The notes under the pieces were generated by a model that worked only from the letters and a program-made list of their open reading frames with translations, ran no database searches and had not been told where the DNA came from. Shown here one piece after another: positions 1 through 12,551 of a DNA stretch of 64,000 bases. Origin of the DNA: Diphasiastrum complanatum (lineage: Eukaryota; Streptophyta; Lycopodiopsida; Lycopodiales; Lycopodiaceae); contig CM055100.1 in assembly GCA_029204225.1 (NCBI GenBank), positions 23,375,810 through 23,439,809 on the forward strand. Direction: 5' to 3'. How positions within the stretch are numbered: position 1 is the first letter of the stretch; every line of letters begins with the position of its first letter. Made by a program: the position numbers and the translations under genes.

Positions 1-197
1 GAAATTGGATGTTCCTCACACATGTCTGAGCACCTGATTCCGTACAGTACCAGGTCAGACCCAATCAATGTCCTTTTGATCTCTTTTGATCCAAGATTGA
101 ACAAGATAGATAGGAAAATGGGCCTTGACAACTTCTAGCTCAAGATTGATGAAAATTTTTCACTTAGATGGATCAAAATGCATGGTAACCTTAGGTA
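1..197 (-). mobile_element. Leader of a copia-type LTR retrotransposon, running off the left edge
   Basis: This lies immediately downstream (minus sense) of the primer-binding site at 198-210 and so should be the untranslated leader between the 5' LTR and gag. No coding frame is visible. The body of the element must lie to the left of the window. The assignment rests on position next to the primer site and LTR, not on any protein match. Confidence 0.55.
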
Positions 198-210
198 GGC
201 TCTGATACCA
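198..210 (-). other. Primer-binding site, tRNA-Met type
   Basis: The minus strand reads TGGTATCAGAGCC, complementary to the 3' end of initiator tRNA-Met and the standard first-strand primer site of plant copia elements. It directly abuts the LTR that starts at 211, which fixes the LTR edge and shows the element is on the minus strand. Confidence 0.85.
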
Positions 211-874
211 TGTTGAATTTCACACGTGTGGACTGTCCACTACATGTACTTGTGATCTCCTAAGGTGTGTAGATGCACCAAGATCAAGACTAGATTGAGA
301 TTCAAGATCAATCTTGAATCCTATGGCAAAAACACACTACTACATGCATTCAATCACTTCCAACTCTCACTCACACGTGTGGGAAGTATTCAAAAAATAA
401 TCTAAGTAAAAACAAGCTGCTCTCCTCGGGTAGAGAGAGAGAGAAAATGCATCAAGAGCTCTCGGGTAGAGAGAGAAAGCTAGAAATCCAATAACTCACA
501 AAATCCATGAAATCACCAAATCAATTAACTTCAAAATGAGGAGTACAATGATACTAGTAGGTCCACGAGCTACCACTATGCTTAACTATGATTGGACCAT
601 ATTTTGTCACCTCTTGATCCTATTGGATCATTGATCTATGCACCTCTTAATTCTATTGGACTATATTCAAGCACACCTCAATTTTCTATTGGACCTCACA
701 AGGTTCCACCTCTATATCCTATTGGACCTCTTGGAATTCATCAAACAAAAACTTTACACTTGTCTACACTCAAATTAGCAAGTGTTTAGCCTCTTACTCT
801 ATTTTGGCTCAATAGTGGCATTACAAGTGGAAATGCATAATTTGCCATCTATGCCAAATTTATTCCTATCAACA
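211..874 (-). repeat. LTR (5' LTR of a minus-strand copia-type element), about 664 bp
   Basis: On the plus strand the segment starts TGTTGA and ends TCAACA, a perfect 6-bp terminal inverted repeat with the canonical TG...CA ends. The left end abuts the tRNA-Met primer site, as a 5' LTR on the minus strand must. It contains short direct repeats of an 'ATTGGACC' motif (about 590-730) and two GA-rich patches near 430-475. The right edge is called from the TCAACA end; the partner LTR is outside the window. Confidence 0.75.
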
Positions 875-3800
875 TCCTACACCTAGATGCTTGATGTAAA
901 AAACATAAGACCCCTATATCTAACATAGATAATCTTTTTCAATTCTTCACATATTTGTTGTTCGATCCTTTAAGTCTAAGTTGTTGTTCGATCCTTTAAG
1001 GCTAAGGAAAAGGCAACACATAAATTCACAAGCTCGGTTGCTTTACAAATGTAGGTAATTGACCAATGTTTTAAATTGACATGATACTTAATGTATGCAT
1101 ATTTTAATATCATTACCGGCACATGTTCACAATGATATATTCTCATGATCAAACATTTGCGTATACATCACAATCTGTATTGTAGATTGTTCCATGAATA
1201 ACATACTTCATTCATAGGCCTTTTGAACTTTGATAGACGTGGCTAAATGTATGAAAGACGTACACAACATGGTTGTACTATATGTTTGAAAATTTTATTA
1301 GTATATGTCCACTTGATCTTTTTAGTAATATATGTACTAATAATTGGCCCAATATAAAAACATTTAAATGATTTGAATGTTCAGTACTTAAGTTTTTCGT
1401 TGGTGCTCTAGAAATGGTACACATGGATAGATTTGATTCCCTTTGTTTGCCAATTTAAAATGTTGGATTGTACATTTCCATAATATTATGTTCTTTCATA
1501 AGAAAATATGTAACTTTACAATGCATTATGATGAATTTTAAACAACTTTGAAATAATTGAGGCCATATTAAGGTCAAGGAAAACAGTAAATGTACCAACT
1601 TCCAAAACATGATTTAAAATCAACACTTACATTATCTAGGGTCCACAACTTGCCAAATGTATTATATCCTATGAGATCTTGTCTTTATACTTATGATTGT
1701 ACATCTTGTATAGTTTGATATATAGAACTACTCACAGATTGGAATTAGTCATTGTTATTGCCAAGTCACATTTTTCAAAGTTGTCATTGCTTTGAAAAGT
1801 TCTGTCAAGCGCATAAATTTTGTCACAATAAGTGTTACCAAACAACAATCTCCAATCATCACTACAAATATACATTGAGTGTTGGATTAAAAAAAACATA
1901 GATTGATAAGTTCTTATCACTTTCCATTACAACAATTTGTAATATGATGGAGAACAAAAATCAATCCCAAAGGATGCATATTGTGGAGATGTTTATAGTG
2001 TCATCTAATGATGCTAAATAGCATCACAAAGTGATGTCAAGTGTTGTCACAAGGTGATGATTTTAACCATAGCAATGAAAGTTCCTAAAAGTACATCAAA
2101 ACATGTCAAAAAGGTGATACGTTTCCAACAAACATTTCTATTACTGGGTGTCCTTAAGTGGATCAAACTTGTAGGACCTTGTGAAGACATTTAGAGGGAA
2201 GCAAAAGCAAAAAAGTGGAAGTTTATCTAAGTCCTATTCATCAATTAATTTTACCTCAGAATAATGTCCTACTATTCAAGATTGATATGCCTTTTATAGT
2301 TTGAACTAAGCTAATTATTTAAGCTTAGATCATGGAGAGAAATGGTTATGAGTCAAAATTTTCCAAGAAAGGTGCTAAATAAGATAATGAAGAACTTCAT
2401 TTCTAAAAGATGAAAATAATGCACATATGAAAGAGAAAATTGATCCCTTTACGATATCACTTTAAGGAAAATCATAGGAATAATGTCAATTTTACTCTAT
2501 GTGGGAAAGAATTGAGGTCCAATAAGAAGGCTATGCTTGAGGTCATAATCAAACCATAATGAAAATTCCAATCTAGATGCCATAGACCATATTTAGGGAA
2601 TGGAATGAGAGTTGACAACAAAGCAAAAGAGGAACAATTTCAAATCTTCTAAACTTGATGTTTGTGAACCATGGTGCTAGGGCTAATAAAACTCAAGTTA
2701 ATTGGAAAACAAAAGGTTCGTGTAGGTGTGGTGGGCTTTCAAATAATTTCATGACAAAAATAACTACTGTTAAATTTAACATTAAATATTAAACTTTTAA
2801 TCTTAAACTAGAACTTGACGATGACATGAAAAAAGGAGTGTTAGATGAGGTTACATGTCACAAAAAGCAATCCAATTTTGGTTTTGTGAAAATGAACTCA
2901 TTGAAGAAGTGAATCAAAACCTTTTTTTATCAATTTTTTTGTAAGGATGGGGTAGCAAGTAAGACCATATCCTTATATGATGCCAATTACTTGTGCAAGC
3001 ATCATGTGTACAATATTCATATTGCATGATGAGTTACAACCACATAGATAGTTATAACTACAAGATGAAGCCAATGGGATTCAAGATGTCCCTTTGTGCT
3101 CACAAACCAAGATTTAAGTTTGTGTTTCCATTGCCACATGGACAATCTTTTGGGGACATTGCATCATTTCATTTGTTGAGTCTTCTACAATGTTCTTGGA
3201 TTAAGACTTTGTCTTCGAGAGCTTGAGGTGGCCATGGTAGTTTAGTACAAACAGCTTGGTATGGGTTTTCCATTTAAGTATTTCAATGTTAGAGGATGCA
3301 CTTTCTCCACTGCCAACCTTTTTTATTTGCTTTCATGCAATACCCTATTTTAGTAGCATAATATATTCATGTTATGTTCCTACAAAACCCATCTAGTAAA
3401 GTTGTTGTATTCATGTATTATCACAATAATTATGTAACTTTTAGTAGGTTTTAGAAAAACCTAAGCTCTAGTAATAGTACTTTGCATAGAGATTTCAAAA
3501 GCCTGAGACATAGCTTTCTTAAGAGCATTAATTTGAGATGACCGATCTGTTATATTTTCAAGACTTAAGTAGAATGGTATTTAATACCACACATTACGAG
3601 TGAGGAAATATTATTGATTGATCCATACAAAGTATTAAAAAAAGTGCTACACCACCCCATGAAGACTACAACCAAAGTGAAGAGGCTTAACCATTTACAA
3701 GAACGAGGAAGAAGGTAAACAAGGGAGCCAACTAGGTTTAAGTGGCCACATTTTCACCAATCAAGGGCCACATTGTTAGAAACCCCATCGTCAAATCCAG

Positions 3801-4530
3801 TCATAGCTAAGATACAATCAAGTGGAAGCTACGTTACCGCCCATCAATAGAGGTACTGCCACCTCTCTCTTGTGCATTGGAGCCATAGACCACCATTAAG
3901 CAAGCTTAGATCTCCGATAAGCCATGGTGTCCCATACCACCACACCTTACCCTCGACCCTCGGCCTACCTACTATTGGAAAGAGGTGTGAAAAGATAGGT
4001 GGTAACTTTCACAATTTTGTGTGGTGGAATGGTGGTAGGTACCAACTGATGTATTGAGATGAGTTTTAATTTATGGTACATTCACATTTGAGATTAGGCT
4101 TTTTCTTCTCCTCTTGTGAATGTGAGCCTTGGGATGCTAAAAAATAGGTCTTATGTGCCAAACATCCATGAATATATTGTGTTTGAGCTATATTGAAATT
4201 TTTTTGTTAATTGGTTATCAGATTCAATGAACATTGTGATCTTCTTTGGTTCTTTTGTGTAATTTATGACATTGTGATGTGTTTTCTCTTATTATTAGCC
4301 ATATTTAGTGTAATTATGATGTCATTATGAGGTGAAATTTGAGATTTGAAATAGTTTGATTCCTTGAACATTGATAACCAATATAAGTTTTATGAAGGTT
4401 GATAGAGTTTTTGAGTTTATTGATTTCTAAGGCTTATTTTCTTGTAGTTTTGATCCACGTTTTGCTTCAGTTTTGATATTTAACAGTGTAAGTTTGTAGA
4501 TCATGATATGAAGAAGCTTTCGGCCATATA
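875..4530. other. AT-rich intergenic stretch, no gene recognised
   Basis: No frame here encodes a recognisable domain, and the open frames are short and lack conserved motifs. There is one local repeat: the phrase around 958-975 (GTTGTTCGATCCTTTAAG) is repeated at about 982-999. Probably old decayed repeats. Confidence 0.5.
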
Positions 4531-4815
4531 TCACAACAACACCTGCCGCGATTTGCGACGTAAATCGCAAGTTTAATTTTTTTTAATTCGTCGCGGACGT
4601 CGAAAAAACACGTCGCTATAAGGTCGTCGAAATCTGATGACTTTAAAATGCGTCGCAGTCCGACAGGCACGACGTGTCGGACACCACAGAACCAAATTTC
4701 GGTGACGGCCACAGGTGTTGACCTGGACGTCGCATTGCAACGTCTGACGTGGACGTCGGAATGCGACGTCCTATGTGGACGTCGAATTGCGACGTCCAAA
4801 GATGTCGCAAACGTG
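4531..4815 (+). repeat. CpG-rich GACGTC/GCGAC repeat block, probable CACTA subterminal region
   Basis: About 285 bases are crowded with variants of GACGTCG, GCGACGT and CGTCGC in both orientations, in a region that is otherwise AT-rich and CpG-poor. Such clustered short subterminal motifs are typical of CACTA/EnSpm elements, where the transposase accessory protein binds. The block sits directly upstream of a CACTA-type transposase fragment in the same orientation. A clear CACTA terminus is not visible; the left edge reads CACAACAACACC and could be a decayed end. Confidence 0.55.
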
Positions 4816-4881
4816 GGCATATGGACACCATTACCGTGTTGAGAGAATTGACAATAAGCGACGTACATATGATTGTGGTAT

Positions 4882-5697
4882 AATGGCCAACTTTCAACAA
4901 GAGAGTCGTTCTAGTGCGAGAGACCCTAATATCATTTCGGGTGACCTAGACTATGTCGGCACATTGCAACATATTTATGAAGTCGATTACAAGACTAACG
5001 GCAAATACTTTATTTTTGACGTAAAATGGTTTAAGGTCATCTATCGTGGAAGCAACGCCACGATTAGAAATGATAACTCAAAATTTTTTCAAATCGACTC
5101 AACAAAATGTATATCGATGGACTTTCATGACACTTTGGTATTGCCACGACATTGCGAACAAGTGAGACTCTAAAATTTCAATGTCATTAATATTCGCAAT
5201 CCAATTATTTATGTATCAATCTTATAATAATAACTTTTTTTTTTTTAATTCTTTGGCAAATTATATTCCATCTAGATCGAATAGACCCAAGATGGTGGTA
5301 TGTGATCCAACTTAATGCAAGAAAACGACGTGTGTTTGAAGGAAAAGATATTGTTGAATTGGATACACACGACAAACCACCACCCAATTTTGGCAACGTT
5401 TTGGAAGAACCTGAACCACTCAACCAAACTCAAAATGATGTCAACATGATGGGAGAAGAAAGTACGAATGAAAATGATGAGATTCCTACGATCGTACAAG
5501 ACCAAATTGGGGATAATTTGAGGCCCCCATGTTTGGATGAGATAGAACTAGAAGAAGAGGAGATTGAATATGAGGGTAACTCACATCATGAAAGAGACAC
5601 GATCGGAAATTTACGATTATACCTAGACCTAGATTCAAATGAGTGTCAAGACTTGTGTGATGACGAAAATGATGTAAATGATGAGAATGATCTATGA
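4882..5697 (+). pseudogene. CACTA/EnSpm transposase C-terminal fragment (DUF4216-like)
   Basis: The first segment (about 4882-5167) contains YVGTLQHIYEVDYKTNGKYF, FDVKWFKV and a trailing PRHCEQ, matching the layout of the DUF4216 domain near the C-terminus of plant CACTA transposases (Y-G-x-I-x-x-I-x-x-L-x-Y, then F-x-C-x-W-F). A second open segment (about 5263-5697) continues with DPRWWYVIQL and then a long acidic tail rich in E, D and N. A short AT- and T-rich gap with a GTGAGA donor at 5168 separates them, probably the intron known at this place in the family, but its acceptor cannot be placed in frame. The catalytic (TNP2) part is missing, so the copy is internally deleted and defective. 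Confidence 0.65.
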
Positions 5698-5698
5698 T

Positions 5699-6307
5699 TA
5701 TCTATCATTCTTTTTTTTATATTCATCACAATATTTTTATGTATATTTTTATAGATAGAGTTGAATGTGATAATTATAATACCCGAACCTTGCGGTTATG
5801 TCCTATTTCAGAATGTCACCACATATTCCCTCCCTGCGGCATGTAGGTTTTTCCATGCAAGTTGGAAAGATTAGAACCTCGTCTTTAACGGGAGAAAAGT
5901 AAGGGCTACACACCTTTCTAGGATTGGGGATTTTAATTATCTACATTTCACCTTTGCATATTAATTAATTGCTAGTGTATGCGATAAAATACGATATTGC
6001 TTTGAACAAAATGAAAATTATGAATTACATTTAATTTCTTACTATGTTAGATAACGTATTCTAATAATAAAACAAATTGAAATAACACAAACTCACTAGC
6101 AAACTCACTCGAAGCTTAAGTGCAAACGTGCAATTGCTCGCTCTTGCTCTCTTTTTTTTGAATATTTTTGTCACATGCACAAGCAATTAAAAAATAACAT
6201 TATATTACACAATTGAACCATTATTATAAGCAAATTCAAATATACAATTACCATCAAACATTATCTAGTCATCTACTACTATAAATCTTAATCAAAACAC
6301 ACACACG

Positions 6308-6309
<2 letters not shown>
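5699..6309. other. AT-rich stretch, no gene recognised
   Basis: Non-coding sequence between the CACTA relic and the microsatellite cluster. A right-hand CACTA terminus was looked for and none could be placed confidently. Confidence 0.5.
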
Positions 6310-7793
<1,484 letters not shown>

Positions 7794-8292
7794 TCTTTTG
7801 TTCTTTCACACTCTCTGAGTTTTTTTTTATAATCTTCATAGTATGGTGAAAATGTGGAAGAAGATGTTCATGAGCTTGGCTATAGATGCTTCTCTTTTTC
7901 CTTCTATTTGTTAGGTGTTACATAGCGTGTGGTCTTGATATCTATGTAGGTGAAAGTCACATTCTCATCATCCCAAACAATTGACATATGGATCGAGACA
8001 ATGGTTTGAGGGTGGTTGAAGTGGCTTTGCTCACATCTTGCCTTTGAATCTATTTCCCTTTTTCAAAGCTCCTACTTCTCATCCCCTTTGGTGTGAGGTT
8101 AGGCTCTCCAAGTAGATAGATTAATTTCATTTTCATGCAAGCGGACCATTGAGGCAAACAATATTAGAAAAAATGACAAAGGTGGTAAAAGTGACCATGA
8201 AAGACACTAAACTATCAAAAAGCTCCATCGAATCTTGTATATAGTAGTCTACATCTATATTTGCCTTTCAATGTTCCTTTTCTTGTAAATTA

Positions 8293-8527
8293 TTATTCTT
8301 TCAAAACGTGGTGGACAAGACCTTGATGGAACAAGCCTCGACGATTGTTTCCACGCTTGATAGTTTTGAGTGAACTTTAACTTCAAAGATGTTTGTCTCA
8401 TTAGATTGATCAATTCTTCTTTCAATACATGGTGGCCACCACCTTGATAGAACAAGCCCTGACAACTGTTTTCACTCTTGATAGTTTTAAGGGAACTTTA
8501 TTATCAAATATGCTTTTCTCATACTAG
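8293..8527. repeat. Diverged tandem duplication, unit about 115-120 bp
   Basis: Bases 8293-8405 and 8413-8527 align along their length, sharing blocks such as ACCTTGATGGAACAAGCC versus ACCTTGATAGAACAAGCC and CTTGATAGTTTT. No coding function is visible. Confidence 0.8.
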
Positions 8528-8760
8528 ACCCTTTATAAAGTCACCCATGAATCTTCCAAACCCTTATTGCCTCTAGTTTAAATCAAACTTACAATAAGAA
8601 TCTAGGGTGTGAGAGAATCAAGTAACATAGATTTGGTGTTGTCATGGAAGAAAGCACCTTGATTCATATAGTATCTAAAATACATGTGCTTCTGAAATTT
8701 GGTATTCATGATTGATTGTACACGTCACAAATTCTTGGGATGTGAAACGGTTTTCTAGCA

Positions 8761-8954
8761 ACCTTTCCCCAACTAATAATGTTGCTTTGATGGTGGTATA
8801 GGTTATTAGAAGATTTTTTTCTACCATAAAGATGATAAGATCAACCCAATTTGTGATGTGAAACGCGACCTTTCCCCAACTAATAATGTTGCTTTGATGG
8901 TGGTATAGGTTATTAGAAGATTTTTTCTACCATAAAGATGATAAGATCAACCCC
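8761..8954. repeat. Near-perfect tandem duplication, unit about 107 bp
   Basis: An 87-base block starting ACCTTTCCCCAACTAATAAT at 8761 recurs at 8868 with one T-run length difference. The short leader GATGTGAAACG also recurs. The near identity suggests a recent duplication in non-coding DNA. Confidence 0.9.
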
Positions 8955-10195
8955 CTGTTATCACTTGAGACTTTCTTATGGGCCAAACTTATTAGCATTC
9001 TATTTTGTTTGACTAATTTAGAGATTTGCAAAATGCTTATAGAATGTCTGCATCTCAATATCGAGTCTCGAAACAGGCGATATATTTATTATTGTTAGTT
9101 GAAATAAAGAAAATGCAAAGTTTCATATGAATGCGACCTGGGGCACAGTTCCGACAAATCCCAGTTCAAACCTTTCTGAATCTATTCAAACAGATTCACA
9201 AGTTGAATAAGTTTCACCGCTTTTTCCTCCATTATTTTGAGCCTTTTTCCAGAAAGTCTTAAAATCTTGGAAAAAAATTTAAAACATTTTTGCATAACAG
9301 TTTGGGTCAAGATTCAAAGACTGGGAACCATGCCTCAGATGAACCAGGAATGGCAGACAGGCAGCCAGATAAATGCTTTCGGGTCAACAGACTTTGCAGT
9401 TTCAAGGATAAAGAGTAATACTTAGCAGTAGTTCAACTGTGTACATGGTAGATCATAACCATGATTATAGTTGTATCAAGATCTTTATTGCTTGACGACA
9501 AATAGCATAACTACCAAAAATCATTGCTATGAATTTCTGTACAAAATATCAATATTAAAAAGAGCACAAGAGGCTTTACACATATGCCAGCACAAGTTAT
9601 AAACCCAAATAATCTGATACATTGCAATATCTCATATACACAACATTTGTACCAGTCAATAGATAAAAAGGTATCTACATAATCCAACATTCTTCACCGT
9701 GAATTAAAAGTGAAGTTGCTCTTTTGTCACTTCCATCCTCAACACTCATACAATGAGCTTTTGGCAACTGCCTAATAAGCATTCTGAAGAAAACAGGCAT
9801 CAAATGATGCAGTTGTGATCAAATGAAATCACTTCATGAAAATTTATGTGATCAAGTATCCCTACAAAAAGTCTAGTGCCTTTGAACCTAATCAGATAAA
9901 ATAATCTGTTACTACAATCTTGTATGCAATAAAATTCAATCCAAATAAAAGAGCTATGCTAATATACAATCTCAACCCATTGATGTTTGAAGACAACTGT
10001 TAAGAGTTTCCAACTGGAGTTGTTTGACTGCCGCACATATTAACGCCATGATTTTGTACTTTCACAATATTTGCGAAGGTTCAATCTTTTGAACATGGCC
10101 AAAACTGGAACCAAAGTCTTTTGTGCCATTTATGAACTTTTCAGTAAACTTCGCACTTCACCATTTGCTATCATTATGGTTTTTCCAAGTAGAAT
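8955..10195 (-). other. Intergenic DNA and probable 3' untranslated region of the TOM1-like gene
   Basis: No separate gene is recognised. The part nearest 10,195 follows the TOM1-like stop codon on the minus strand and is probably its 3' UTR. A minus-strand AATAAA (plus TTTATT at 9484-9489) is a candidate poly(A) signal about 700 bases downstream, but transcript evidence would be needed to place the end. Confidence 0.4.
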
Positions 10196-12483
10196 TTAGT
10201 GGATGGGATGATACTGATTCGATAAGCGTTTTGGTGGTAGCTTCCGCAAAATATACAGAACAAGTGCAGATGGAGCTATCTCCACGAGCTGTGTCAAAGC
10301 AAATGTCAACTTTTCATGACATAACAATAAACAAATACGAGTCAAGCAAAAATGAACACAAAGCTCACTGCATTCCTCAAAGCAGCACCATCACGAGCTC
10401 TAGACACGGCACCAGTATGGCAATGGCATCACTCTTCATTGATAACTTGGAAAACAAAACCCGCTAAAGTAATGGGACGGCTACCTAGGTTAAGGACAGC
10501 CAATAACCATTTCATCCAAACCACCAAAAGATGATTCTTACCAGATAGTTTATGGCATTCAAAATAGGATGGTCCAGTACATCAAGATCAAATTTTTTGT
10601 CAAATGCCGACCAACCCATCTATGGAAGACATAACAATAAAAGAATAAGATGCATCCTATCAGAAATGCATTCCTTTTGTTTCTCAAAAAACAAGAACCC
10701 TTGTATGAAAACCAAAGATCACAAACAGTTCATATAAGTCATAACATCAGATTTCCATGCAATAGTAGGAGAGCGAATGTAGAAATAAAGTTTGAAGAGC
10801 ATCATCCTGAAATGGTGACCAGAAATAATGTTTGAATCTTACTATTATAGACCGTATTGTGAAGCAGATAAAGCATATTGCTGTAACACAGCCAACCTCT
10901 CGCAACTTCTTTCGACGACCCTTGGACTCAATTGGAAATCGTCTTAGCATGAGAAATAGCCTGCATCAAAAATTGAAAGTTAATTTATGTGCATCTACAT
11001 ATTCGTCCTTAATAATCCAGGAATTCAGCTGATGAGATTTCCATGCAACTTCAAAGACCTAAAGCAGAGAAGATATTTGTGGATCATTTACATTCAAGTG
11101 ATGAAGAGTACCTTCCTCCATACAACAAGAAGCCAATGGCCGCAATAAAGGACACACCTGCAAAAATACATAAACATTATGTGTTGCAAGGATAGTCATG
11201 ATTGCACAATAGAAATGAGGTGTTCGAGTATATGTAACTGCAGCACTGTAACCTCACGGCACCTCATTAAACCAGTCAGGTATTCAAAGGCAACAATGTC
11301 AAGTCTCTCACAGAAAATGCCAATAACTTCAAAACATGTTTTTGACTAGCAAGAAGAATTGGCAATTTGCATTATTCAAAGTGAAGTACACAACAAGGTT
11401 GGTTAAATTTGTCCCGAACACAGACTGGCATTGCTTTCCTGAAAGTCTCTACAATGATTAGCTCTCAGTCCAAACTCAACTCAAGAACTAACAAACTTCC
11501 AATTTTTGTAAAGAACCTGAATATATGTTGATAGTTTTTTACACAAACATAAGAGACATGCTAACAATCATGCATCCTATCTAAGAATCTTTCTATGATT
11601 CTGTAGATACGCATGCACTCACACCATCGTGACCAGGAAATGGGAACGTGTTCCCAATGAATTAATGCTCAGACGAGCTAGAAAAGAGGAGCATAACTAC
11701 CTAATCGTAAGCCAAAAGGCATACAGAACACAATATCAAAATTGGAAAGTTGGGGCATCCCAATTGTTAAGACTCCCACAAAATCTAAAATAAGTTTGAA
11801 GATGCAACGCAACGCCTCTAGATTTCACAACAAACACATCCATGAAAAGATTATTATGTGAGATTTTCATAGCAACATTTTTTGTCAACAACAAGTTGGA
11901 GCTTACCTGCAAAGAAGTAATGGGAAAAACTTTCCAGAAAGCTCACAGGCTTCCACCATAAGATCAGCCATATCAATATCTAAAAATCAAGCAATTGAAG
12001 ACAATTAGAGATTAATAAGAGATAGCAAACATAATACCGATCATTTTGTAGTTTCAGAAAATACCTGGACAACATATATCGTGGCATTGATAACGAGAAA
12101 TGTTGGACGAAGACTTTCAGTCGGAAGACTTCGTGCCTGATAAAAGAAGATGAGAAAGACGATACCAATAAGTGAAGCATTTTTCACCATGGCATCCACT
12201 CAAAAAGAGAACATAAAGTCATCATTTAAAGCACAATCTCAAAAATGTGCCTACCAAAGGTAAGTAATACTAATTAAACTACGCATCAACACTAGTAACT
12301 GCATAACAAGTGCCATAAGCCTACGACTATAACTTCCAAACCACCTAACTCAACTTTTGTAACATACCTGATGATAAATTTCAGCCCAAAAAAGCACTAA
12401 GAGAGTGTATGTCGTGAAGAACAGCAGCCCTGGGAGATCTAGCAGGAAAGATTGAAGGATCTGCCAAAATGTGACCCAGCAGC

Positions 12484-12551
<68 letters not shown>

